Positions 1 through 5,615 of a stretch of 5,615 nt of DNA are shown one piece after another; position 1 is the first letter of the stretch; the number at the start of each line of letters is the position of its first letter. The notes below the pieces were generated by a model that was not told the origin of the DNA, ran no database searches, and saw only the letters and a program-made list of their open reading frames with translations. Source of the DNA: Candidatus Thiodiazotropha sp. (ex Gloverina cf. vestifex). Its GTDB lineage: Bacteria; Pseudomonadota; Gammaproteobacteria; Chromatiales; Chromatiaceae. The translations under genes and the position numbers were made by a program. The stretch spans positions 1-5,615 of the forward strand of contig JAHXHT010000157.1 of the NCBI GenBank assembly GCA_025656435.1, given 5' to 3'.

Positions 1-34
1 GGTCGGGGCATAACGGCTGTCGCGTTGGCGAGTC

Positions 35-63
35 GATTTTGGGGACTCGGATGTCCCAAAATC
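35..63. repeat. Imperfect inverted repeat (hairpin) upstream of the two-component operon
   Basis: GATTTTGGGGAC (35-46) is complementary to GTCCCAAAATC (53-63) apart from one extra G in the left arm, and the loop is 6 nt. This gives 11 base pairs with a G/C-rich top and an A/T-rich base. Only three T residues follow the right arm directly, so it is a poor intrinsic terminator on either strand. It could be the end signal of a gene left of the window, an operator, or a copy of a dispersed intergenic repeat. A further 6-bp complementary pair, TGTCGC (18-23) and GCGACA (76-81), flanks it. The structure is seen directly; the role is unknown. Confidence 0.5.
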
Positions 64-94
64 TTTCACGAGGTAGCGACACGCTTGATTGGTC

Positions 95-100
95 TATAAT
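95..100 (+). promoter_or_regulatory. Candidate -10 element for the response regulator/kinase operon
   Basis: TATAAT is a perfect sigma-70 -10 hexamer, lying about 160 bp before the regulator start codon. At the usual 17-bp spacing the -35 position (72-77, GGTAGC) does not resemble TTGACA, so the promoter would be weak or activator-dependent. If it is used, the mRNA would have a leader of about 150 nt. No tandem TTAAG box like the one at 2280-2296 is seen upstream, so there is no direct sign of autoregulation. Confidence 0.35.
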
Positions 101-248
101 TCCCAATTAGTAAGTCCAACTGCTCCTGCCTGAGTCTCGCGGAAGCTTGGGAAGGACGACATACCCAGAAGGAATCTTTAGAAACCTGTTTCTCTGTCGA
201 AGAGGGCTTCAGTGCATGCTCAATGACAAGAGAAAACCATCCTTAACT

Positions 249-253
249 GGAGG
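249..253 (+). promoter_or_regulatory. Ribosome binding site that sets the response regulator start
   Basis: GGAGG is a strong Shine-Dalgarno sequence placed 7 nt before the ATG at 261. It argues for that start over the in-frame ATG at 255 (too close) and the ATG at 273 (19 nt away). It also argues against the upstream in-frame TTG at 147. Confidence 0.7.
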
Positions 254-260
254 CATGCTT

Positions 261-941
261 ATGTCGGGGGCAATGGATCTACTACTCGTCGAAGACGACG
301 AGATGTTAGGTGATGGCGTTCAGACCGTCTTACAACGCCGTGGCCTGGGTATAGACTGGGTGCGTGACGGGATCTCCGCCATGCAGTCGCTAAAATCCTA
401 CCGTTATGATGTTCTAGTGCTTGATTTGAATATTCCCTGGCTCTCGGGATTGGAGGTGCTGGCGCGCCTGCGGGAGGAGGGGAACCAAATTCCGGTGCTG
501 GTGCTGACTGCACGCTCCGAAGTGGTGGACCGGGTGGCCGCGCTGGATAGTGGGGCGGACGACTATGTGGTCAAGCCCTTCGATATCGATGAACTTTGTG
601 CACGTATCCGTGCGCTGCATCGGCGGCACCATGGACAGGAGCAACTCTGTTTGCAGCATGGGGATCTGATTCTCGATCCTGCTGCCCGCACAGTGATGGT
701 CCAGAATAACAATGTTTCTCTATCGGCCAAGGAGTTCGATATTTTGCAGGCGCTGATGGAGAACATGGGACGGGTGATGTCGCGTCAGAAGCTCAATGAG
801 ACCGTCTACTGTCTCGATGATGAGGTGGAAAGCAACGCTATCGAAGTCCATATCCACCATCTGCGCAAAAAGCTGGGTGAGCATCCCATCCGGACGGTAC
901 GGGGCGTCGGCTACGTGGTTGAGAAAGAACGGGCCATATGA
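261..941 (+). CDS. OmpR/PhoB-family response regulator, QseB/PmrA-like
   Basis: This is a 226-aa DNA-binding response regulator. Residues about 5-118 form the receiver domain: acidic pocket E11-D12-D13, phospho-acceptor D55 in VLVLDLNIP, T83 and K105 (in VVKPFD). Residues about 128-222 form an OmpR-type winged helix, with the recognition-helix segment SNAIEVHIHHLRKKLG (191-206) and the closing RTVRGVGYVV wing. That segment resembles those of QseB and PmrA/BasR. All phosphorylation residues are present, so it should be active. The start at 261 is chosen for its GGAGG; family members usually begin close to the LLLVEDD strand, so ATG 273 (222 aa) remains possible. The stop overlaps the kinase start by 4 bp (ATGA), implying an operon with coupled translation. 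Its likely target is the TTAAG tandem box before the cytochrome gene (inference). The class assignment is firm; the true regulon and signal are unknown. Confidence 0.95.
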   Translation: MSGAMDLLLVEDDEMLGDGVQTVLQRRGLGIDWVRDGISAMQSLKSYRYDVLVLDLNIPWLSGLEVLARLREEGNQIPVLVLTARSEVVDRVAALDSGADDYVVKPFDIDELCARIRALHRRHHGQEQLCLQHGDLILDPAARTVMVQNNNVSLSAKEFDILQALMENMGRVMSRQKLNETVYCLDDEVESNAIEVHIHHLRKKLGEHPIRTVRGVGYVVEKERAI

Positions 942-2284
942 CCTATTCCCGTTCTATTCGATTCCGACTGCTGGTGATGATCCTGCTGTCGGTGCTGCTG
1001 CTATGGTCGGCGGTGCTTGGTTTTACCTGGAGGCAAACCAGTCGAGATATTAACCAGGTTTATGATGCGGAACTCGCTCAGGTGGCGAAGCTGTTGGCTG
1101 TCACCACAGCACATGAAGCGGAAGAGCATGATCTAGACGACTATGAAGCTGACTTGAGTGAGGCTGGATACGATTTCCCGCTGATTTTTCAGATTTGGAG
1201 TCAACACAACAACCATTTGAGCATAAAAGGGCCGGAGGCACCGGACCAGCCCCTGTCCCCATCGACTGAAGACGGTTACTCGGATAATCATTTCAATGGC
1301 GCCGACTGGCGTATCTATACCTTGAACCTGGAGAATCATGGGTTTCGTGTTCAGGTCGCCCGTGCCCGTGCCCGTGCGGCGATGGATCAGATGGTCAGCG
1401 ATTTTGTCATCGATGTGCTCAAGCCGTTGCTGCTCGCGCTGCCGCTCTTCGGCATGTTGTGGTACATCGTTCATCGTGGGCTTGCACCGTTGAGGCATGT
1501 TTCACGTCTGATTGCAGAGCGGGATTATTCACACCTCAATCCGGTCACTGTGGCGCATATTCCGGAAGAGAGTTCCCGCCTTGTGGAAGAGATCAATGCA
1601 CTATTAGACCGGTTGAAGAATTCTATTGAGCGGAATAGCCGGTTTACCGCCGATGTAGCCCACGAGCTGCGCACACCAATTGCCGGCATGCTGGTGCAAC
1701 TCCAGTCCAGTGATTCAAGTCTTACTGAAGATGAACGACAGCAGATTATTGATAAGGTCACCGCCAGTCTCAAGCGACTGAGTCATGTTGTCAATCAATT
1801 GCTGACACTGGCCTCGATTGAGCCGGAAAAGTTACGTCAGTCATTCGAACCCATCGAGTTGAGGGCATTGGCAACTGAAGTGATATCCGAACACTCTCCC
1901 GTTGCTATCGATAAACACATAGAGCTTGAATTAGACGCCATTGAACCGGTAGAACTCTACGGAAATAAACAACTGATAGGTATTCTGATCGGTAACTTGC
2001 TGCAAAACGCCATTAAATTCACACCCGAAAAGGGAAATATCAAAGTACATCTCGCAAATGTCACCAATGGTGTGATGTTGAGCGTTGAAGACTCAGGCCC
2101 AGGTATTCCTGATGATAAAAAAGCTTGGGTATTTGAGCGGCTTAACCGGGTGCCTAGTGGTGGCGGCAGCGGCCTTGGTCTCTCCATCGTTAAAGAGATT
2201 TGTAAACTTCACCGTGCATCCATCACTTTAAGTGACAGAGTCGATGCTTCAGGTTTAATTGTGAACCTGTTCCTGCCGAATTAA
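938..2284 (+). CDS. QseC-like sensor histidine kinase (inner membrane)
   Basis: This is a 448-aa transmembrane histidine kinase, the partner of the preceding regulator; E. coli QseC is about the same length. TM1 spans about residues 9-30, a periplasmic sensor of the 2CSK_N type about 31-155, and TM2 about 160-178. HAMP covers about 180-235 and the dimerisation/phosphoacceptor helix has H242 in FTADVAHELRTP. The ATPase domain runs from about 340 to the end: N box N353/N357 (NLLQNAIKFTP), G1 box DSGPGI (385-390), F box FERL (399-402), G2 box GSGLGLSIV (410-418). The lid between the F and G2 boxes is short and glycine-rich. The sensor has an acidic/His cluster (residues 59-75) and an (Ala-Arg)3 tract before TM2. 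Its ATG overlaps the regulator stop and has only a weak Shine-Dalgarno, so coupled translation is likely. The ligand cannot be read from sequence. Confidence 0.94.
   Translation: MTYSRSIRFRLLVMILLSVLLLWSAVLGFTWRQTSRDINQVYDAELAQVAKLLAVTTAHEAEEHDLDDYEADLSEAGYDFPLIFQIWSQHNNHLSIKGPEAPDQPLSPSTEDGYSDNHFNGADWRIYTLNLENHGFRVQVARARARAAMDQMVSDFVIDVLKPLLLALPLFGMLWYIVHRGLAPLRHVSRLIAERDYSHLNPVTVAHIPEESSRLVEEINALLDRLKNSIERNSRFTADVAHELRTPIAGMLVQLQSSDSSLTEDERQQIIDKVTASLKRLSHVVNQLLTLASIEPEKLRQSFEPIELRALATEVISEHSPVAIDKHIELELDAIEPVELYGNKQLIGILIGNLLQNAIKFTPEKGNIKVHLANVTNGVMLSVEDSGPGIPDDKKAWVFERLNRVPSGGGSGLGLSIVKEICKLHRASITLSDRVDASGLIVNLFLPN
1358..1375 (+). repeat. Hexanucleotide tandem repeat (GCCCGT)x3 inside the kinase gene
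   Basis: Three exact GCCCGT units, followed by GCGGCG, encode Ala-Arg x3 then Ala-Ala (residues 141-148), at the end of the periplasmic sensor about 12 residues before TM2. The unit is 6 bp, so gain or loss of a copy would keep the frame and change the linker by two residues. The tract is short and may simply be stable. Confidence 0.6.
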
Positions 2285-2296
2285 GCGAATCTTAAG
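2280..2296 (+). promoter_or_regulatory. PmrA/QseB-type response regulator box upstream of the cytochrome gene
   Basis: ATTAAG (2280-2285), 5 nt, then CTTAAG (2291-2296) form a direct repeat on an 11-bp period. This fits the known PmrA/QseB box, YTTAAK-N5-YTTAAK, except for the first base of the left half. The left half overlaps the kinase stop codon. The right half ends 113 bp before the cytochrome ATG, leaving room for a promoter; weak -10-like hexamers (GATACC 2305-2310, TACCTT 2307-2312) lie about 10 bp downstream, as in promoters activated by PhoB-class regulators. The repeat is seen directly; binding by the adjacent regulator is inferred from the family of its recognition helix. Confidence 0.55.
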
Positions 2297-2319
2297 TCCT
2301 GTCTGATACCTTCAAGATT
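2288..2319. repeat. Imperfect inverted repeat overlapping the regulator box
   Basis: AATCTTAAG (2288-2296) can pair with CTTCAAGATT (2310-2319), giving nine pairs with one bulged C and a 13-nt loop. It is A/T-rich and lacks a U-tract, so it is not a normal terminator. It may weakly separate the kinase mRNA from the cytochrome gene, or place a second, inverted half-site next to the direct-repeat box. Confidence 0.35.
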
Positions 2320-2398
2320 AGCCGTCAATCCGTTTCATCTCCAGGGATTTGGCCAGATACCACCTGGCGGCTACCTCACACTACCGATTTGCATTGAC

Positions 2399-2404
2399 GG
2401 GGGA
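2399..2404 (+). promoter_or_regulatory. Ribosome binding site of the cytochrome gene
   Basis: GGGGGA, 5 nt before the ATG at 2410, is a usable though not ideal Shine-Dalgarno. It supports this start, which also places a clean signal peptide at the N terminus. Confidence 0.55.
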
Positions 2405-2409
2405 TAATT

Positions 2410-5244
2410 ATGAGAAACAGAGGCAGGGCTGGGTTGGAAAAAACACTTTTTATCACTTGTTTATCCATCATGTTCTTATTGCCAGGTTTGGTCTTTGCAG
2501 ATCGGGATGGACAGAGAAGTGGTACGGGTCTATTTAGTATCGACTCCGCCAAATGGGATGCGCGAAAATCCAAACTGGAAGTCAAGGGTGGTGGGACACG
2601 CGGCGCGACAGTAACTGTCTTCAATGCGGATACTGCAGCCTTGGTCGGTGACGATACCGTTGATCGAAAAGGCTGGAAAGTAGAGTTAAGGAATCCATCC
2701 AGCGTACCCTGCCGGGTTTCTGCCGTGCAGTCTGATGGTCAGTCTGCGGAGCGCAATGTTCGCAACGCACCGTCTGATTGCGATGCTGGAAACGGTGGTG
2801 GGAATACTCCCCCTGTCGCTAATGCAAATGGACCCTATAGCGGTACGACTGGCATTGCAGTGAGCTTCAGTAGTGCCGGTTCCAGTGATACGGAAGGCAC
2901 CCTTGCCTCCTATGCCTGGGACTTCGGTGATGGCGACACCAGCAACGAAGCGAATCCAAGTCATGCCTATGCAACCGCAGGCACTTACACGGTATCTCTG
3001 ACTGTAGAGGATGAAGGTGGTCTCACTGACAGTGATTCAACGACTGCCACGATTGAGGATGATCAACCGCCACCACCTGTCCCAGATGTTTCCATCAACT
3101 CCACCAGTCAGAATGGTGTACCTGGAGCGCCGGTACATGAGCAGCCATTGATCAATACGAGTGGCTACAGAGTGTTTGCAGTCAATGATCTGGGTATGCA
3201 TTGTGGTGATTTCGATACCCGTATCTCAAGTATTTTGCCTCCGTTTAATGTCCTGCATGCAATGGTTATTGAGCGTGGTGAGGAGCCTAATATTCTGGGT
3301 CGTGCCGATGGTGCCGAGGTTTACTATTCGGCAGCATCCAACCCTGAAGATCCGATCCTGTCTGGTATTAACTCCAATGGCAACGGTCCGGTCTATTCTA
3401 GTATGATCAATGGCGCCGTCTTCAAAACCAACTTCTGGGACGTGGCTCGCCAGGCTTATGCGCCGTTCTATCCGGCTGAACCGTTCTTTGCGGGTGGCGT
3501 GCTATCCCTTTTCTATCCTGACGGTCCGGTGGAAGGGATTCTTGATCTGGGCCTTCCCATGCCTAACGTCGAGCTTTTCTATCTCACCGATCCTGGCAAT
3601 TTGCAAGCGGATCAGCAGAACATGCCGGGTCGCTTTGATCCTTACATTGAAAATGCCGAAGAGAAGTTCGAGGCATATGTGGTGGATCAGCCGTTCTTTA
3701 TCAACTTCCCGTTTGGCTATGTCTCCGAAGGTGTCAACTGGTTTGAAGCTCCGGGCATTCCGATCAGTGCATTTGATGATTTTGGTCGGGAAAATCCATG
3801 GCCACTCTATCGTGTTCAAGCCAAGGTAAATGGTACGACAGTGGCTTCGGTTGATACGGTAGTGCCGATCTCAGGTGAAGCTAATTGCGGTGCCTGCCAT
3901 GGTTCATCATTCGATGGTGGTAATGGTCTAGCAACAGGCAGCCTGACAGATGTAGCCTCATCGTTATCTGATCCTTTGCACGGCCTGGTGCCGGATGAAG
4001 TGAGCAAGGAGTATGCAGCGGATATCAACCTTGTTCGACTGCATGACCAGAAGCATGGTACCGACCTGGAGAACAACACGCCTGTGGTCTGTCAGCAGTG
4101 TCACTACACACCTGCGCTGGATCTGGCTCAACTTGGCCCACTGGAAGGTCCTGTAGGTTCGACAGCGAATGGACGTATGCAGCAGAGTGTGAAGAGTATG
4201 TCCAATGTCATGCACAGCCATCATGGCAGTCTGACAGGTGACAATGGTGATCCCATCTTCCCTGTGATGCCGGCTGCGATAAAGGATGATCTCGGTATTG
4301 TTACCAACCATGTTGAACGTAGGGAGGCGCTTGAAGAGACCTGCTACCAATGTCACCCAGGACGCCGTACGGATTGTCTCCGTGGCGCCATGGCTAACGG
4401 TGGTATGCTCTGTCAGGACTGCCATGGCGACATGGAACAGGTTGGTAGCGATTTTACCAATAATGTCACGCCGGATACGGCCGGTGTTTTCATCCTGGAT
4501 CAAGGCTCTTTCTACACCAGTCCTACGCAACTTCGAGTGCCTTGGGCGAATGAGCCGGGTTGCGGTTCATGCCATACCGGTGATGCGATGGACAATATGG
4601 TGGGTGCACCTCAGACCGTAACCAACCATCACGATGCTGACGGTAATGATGACAACATTCGTCTCTTTCAGGCATTCCGGAGCGATGATCCAAAAGCGAC
4701 ACCTATCGTTCCCACGAACAAACGTTTCGCAGAGAATGTCATAGAAGCGGATAATCCAACCGTAACGGGTCCGGATGATGAACGTATCGGTAATCCCATG
4801 CTCTATCGAGTCAGTACGGGTCACGAGGGTGTCTTCTGTGAAGCATGCCACGGTTCGACTCATGGTATCTGGCCGAATAAGAACGACCTTGCTAATGACA
4901 ATGTGGCAGCAGGTCAGCTACAGGGTCATAAAGGTACGATCATAGAATGCAGTACCTGTCATGAGGGCGATTTGGGTAATACCCTGGGTGGTCCGCATGG
5001 TATGCATCCGGTAGGTGTCACTGAGTTTGCCGGTGGTGGTCATGCGGATCTTGTTGAAAGGAACGCTGATCAGTGTAGGACATGTCATGGTGTAGACGGC
5101 TTAGGTACCGTGCTATCACGTATGGCAACCGATCGCGTGCTTGAGTGTGATGACAGGACCAGCTTCTGCCCCGATGGAAACAGTACTGATTTTCCAAAAG
5201 GATATACGGTTGGTTGTGTTGAGTGTCATGAAAATGAACTCTAA
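2410..5244 (+). CDS. Exported nonaheme cytochrome c with PKD domain and NDLGMHC motif
   Basis: This is a 944-aa exported protein, predicted to carry electrons outside the cytoplasmic membrane. Residues 1-30 are a Sec signal peptide (basic start, hydrophobic 12-27, cleavage after VFA); there is no lipobox. Residues about 31-124 look like a small beta-sandwich with a possible C101-C124 disulfide. Residues 134-217 are a PKD domain (YAWDFGDG at 168-175). After a PPPP linker, about 250-486 is a heme-free region with NDLGMHC (259-265). Residues 487-944 hold nine CxxCH sites, starting at C493, C561, C645, C668, C718, C810, C847, C889 and C936; the last is four residues from the C terminus. Fifteen other His in this part could be distal heme ligands. 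Hemes would be attached in the periplasm by Ccm proteins not in the window. PKD domains usually sit on surface or secreted proteins, so a surface location is likely. The redox partner and substrate are unknown. It is a single-gene unit with its own terminator. Confidence 0.93.
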   Translation: MRNRGRAGLEKTLFITCLSIMFLLPGLVFADRDGQRSGTGLFSIDSAKWDARKSKLEVKGGGTRGATVTVFNADTAALVGDDTVDRKGWKVELRNPSSVPCRVSAVQSDGQSAERNVRNAPSDCDAGNGGGNTPPVANANGPYSGTTGIAVSFSSAGSSDTEGTLASYAWDFGDGDTSNEANPSHAYATAGTYTVSLTVEDEGGLTDSDSTTATIEDDQPPPPVPDVSINSTSQNGVPGAPVHEQPLINTSGYRVFAVNDLGMHCGDFDTRISSILPPFNVLHAMVIERGEEPNILGRADGAEVYYSAASNPEDPILSGINSNGNGPVYSSMINGAVFKTNFWDVARQAYAPFYPAEPFFAGGVLSLFYPDGPVEGILDLGLPMPNVELFYLTDPGNLQADQQNMPGRFDPYIENAEEKFEAYVVDQPFFINFPFGYVSEGVNWFEAPGIPISAFDDFGRENPWPLYRVQAKVNGTTVASVDTVVPISGEANCGACHGSSFDGGNGLATGSLTDVASSLSDPLHGLVPDEVSKEYAADINLVRLHDQKHGTDLENNTPVVCQQCHYTPALDLAQLGPLEGPVGSTANGRMQQSVKSMSNVMHSHHGSLTGDNGDPIFPVMPAAIKDDLGIVTNHVERREALEETCYQCHPGRRTDCLRGAMANGGMLCQDCHGDMEQVGSDFTNNVTPDTAGVFILDQGSFYTSPTQLRVPWANEPGCGSCHTGDAMDNMVGAPQTVTNHHDADGNDDNIRLFQAFRSDDPKATPIVPTNKRFAENVIEADNPTVTGPDDERIGNPMLYRVSTGHEGVFCEACHGSTHGIWPNKNDLANDNVAAGQLQGHKGTIIECSTCHEGDLGNTLGGPHGMHPVGVTEFAGGGHADLVERNADQCRTCHGVDGLGTVLSRMATDRVLECDDRTSFCPDGNSTDFPKGYTVGCVECHENEL
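3160..3867 (+). other. Heme-free middle region of the cytochrome with NDLGMHC motif
   Basis: Residues about 251-486 contain no CxxCH. The region opens with GYRVFAVNDLGMHCGDFD, followed by the hydrophobic ILPPFNVLHAMVI, and is rich in Phe, Tyr and Pro with little charge, suggesting a compact beta-rich fold. C265 is the only cysteine here. With H264, M263 and nearby D267/D269 it could form a metal site, but this is inference. From memory, NDLGMHC-like segments occur in other large bacterial multiheme proteins; I know of no assigned function. Confidence 0.6.
3886..5232 (+). other. Nonaheme c-type cytochrome region
   Basis: Nine CxxCH motifs span residues 493-940: CGACH, CQQCH, CYQCH, CQDCH, CGSCH, CEACH, CSTCH, CRTCH and CVECH. 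The gaps between successive first cysteines are 68, 84, 23, 50, 92, 37, 42 and 47 residues, about 50 residues per heme, so the packing is loose compared with small tetraheme cytochromes. Likely distal histidines include those in MHSHHG (601-606), NHHD (739-742), GSTHG (815-819) and GPHGMHP (861-867). Extra cysteines C656 and C913/C920 lie outside the motifs; the last two could form a disulfide. Confidence 0.92.
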
Positions 5245-5269
5245 CTAATTATCAGTTTAGTTCCCCTAT

Positions 5270-5299
5270 CCGCGTGCGGAAACGCACGCGGTTTTTTTT
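5270..5299 (+). terminator. Strong rho-independent terminator after the cytochrome gene
   Basis: CCGCGTGCG (5270-5278) pairs perfectly with CGCACGCGG (5283-5291) around a GAAA tetraloop, and eight T residues follow (5292-5299). It lies 25 bp after the stop codon. On the minus strand no T-tract follows the stem, so it acts for plus-strand transcription only. Confidence 0.95.
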
Positions 5300-5321
5300 G
5301 GAATGAATAAATTGAGCCGTG

Positions 5322-5353
5322 CTTTTTGTATTGAGAATTAGCAATTCAAAAAG
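5322..5353. repeat. A/T-rich imperfect inverted repeat in the 3' spacer
   Basis: CTTTTTG (5322-5328) pairs with CAAAAAG (5347-5353). After a T:T mismatch, ATTG (5330-5333) pairs with CAAT (5342-5345), leaving an 8-nt loop. It sits between the cytochrome terminator and the converging minus-strand gene and could help end that gene's transcript, although no T-tract follows it. The rest of 5300-5442 shows nothing beyond A/T-rich sequence. Confidence 0.35.
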
Positions 5354-5442
5354 GTAAGGTGAAGTAAGATTATGAATGCCAAGTCTTTGGTAGAAATATA
5401 AAGCGGCTGAGTGGGAGAGATTCCGATTTGTTAATAAGATGT

Positions 5443-5615
5443 TTACTTAAGACGCTGTGAAAGAAGTCTTTCATACTCGGCTTTTAAGGCCCTGATAGGT
5501 TCAAGTTGCTGCCGGTTGATTCTCACAATCGCTGATCGCCATGGAAGGCTGAAAGCCGAGGCGATTAGTCCCCGATAGGCGTAGGCGCGGTTGTATGGCC
5601 GTAATTGTGACTGTT
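5443..5615 (-). CDS. 3' end of an unidentified minus-strand gene (partial)
   Basis: On the minus strand one frame stays open from the window edge for 56 codons and ends at TAA (5443-5445). The other two minus-strand frames hit stops within the first 17 and 39 codons. The peptide reads like a genuine C terminus: YAYRGLIASAFSLPW, then a charged, probably helical tail LEPIRALKAEYERLLSQRLK. The gene begins outside the window and converges on the cytochrome gene. I do not recognise the family. There is no sign of a functional link to the plus-strand genes, and a chance open frame of this length is possible. Confidence 0.5.
   Translation of the reverse strand, partial: QSQLRPYNRAYAYRGLIASAFSLPWRSAIVRINRQQLEPIRALKAEYERLLSQRLK

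Noticed and set aside
1..99. Open frame of 32 codons at the left edge (plus strand), and an open minus-strand frame over about the same stretch
   Set aside because: Both are short, unrecognisable, and run through the inverted repeat and the TATAAT; open frames of this length arise by chance. A gene ending here cannot be fully excluded.
147..260. N-terminal extension of the response regulator from a TTG at 147
   Set aside because: The extra 38 residues do not match the receiver fold, no Shine-Dalgarno supports TTG 147, and a strong GGAGG points to ATG 261.
2410..2499. Lipoprotein reading of the cytochrome signal peptide (cysteine at residue 17)
   Set aside because: C17 lies in the middle of the hydrophobic core and not at a lipobox; cleavage after VFA at residue 30 fits signal peptidase I.
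2349..2537. 62-codon plus-strand frame overlapping the cytochrome start
   Set aside because: It overlaps the signal peptide coding region in another frame and has no convincing ribosome binding site.
3964..4530. 188-codon minus-strand open frame inside the cytochrome gene
   Set aside because: It lies opposite the heme-binding region, whose nine CxxCH motifs prove the plus-strand frame; the translation shows no domain character and looks like a shadow.
5372..5401. Nine-codon reading frame (MNAKSLVEI) in the 3' spacer
   Set aside because: It has a purine-rich stretch upstream but is too short and lies in A/T-rich spacer; no evidence for translation.
5458..5473. Perfect 7-bp inverted repeat TGAAAGA-AG-TCTTTCA
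   Set aside because: It falls inside the coding part of the partial minus-strand gene, has only a 2-nt loop and no T-tract, so it is probably a coincidence of codon use.

Overview
The window looks like chromosomal DNA from a Gammaproteobacterium, probably one living by anaerobic or micro-oxic respiration. This rests on a QseB/QseC-type two-component pair (a mainly proteobacterial family), a PmrA/QseB-type DNA box, and a very large exported multiheme cytochrome c. No species can be assigned from the sequence alone.

Layout: positions 1-260 hold no convincing gene. They contain an imperfect inverted repeat (35-63), an isolated TATAAT-like -10 (95-100) and a clear Shine-Dalgarno for the next gene. 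A two-gene operon follows: an OmpR/PhoB-class response regulator (261-941) and a QseC-like sensor kinase (938-2284), joined by a 4-bp ATGA overlap. The 125-bp gap 2285-2409 opens with a tandem TTAAG direct repeat on an 11-bp period (2280-2296), which matches the PmrA/QseB box pattern. Then comes a 944-codon gene (2410-5244) for an exported protein with a signal peptide, a small beta-rich domain, a PKD domain, a heme-free region carrying an NDLGMHC motif, and a C-terminal region with nine CxxCH c-heme sites. A textbook intrinsic terminator (5270-5299) closes that unit. After about 140 bp of AT-rich spacer with a minor hairpin, the 3' end of an unidentified minus-strand gene (5443-5615) enters from the right.

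Working model (inference): the sensor kinase detects a periplasmic signal and phosphorylates the regulator. The regulator binds the box overlapping the kinase stop codon and controls the cytochrome gene immediately downstream. The cytochrome is predicted to act outside the cytoplasmic membrane, probably at or beyond the cell surface, in electron transfer. The most interesting points are this possible private signal-to-cytochrome circuit and the unusual architecture of the cytochrome.
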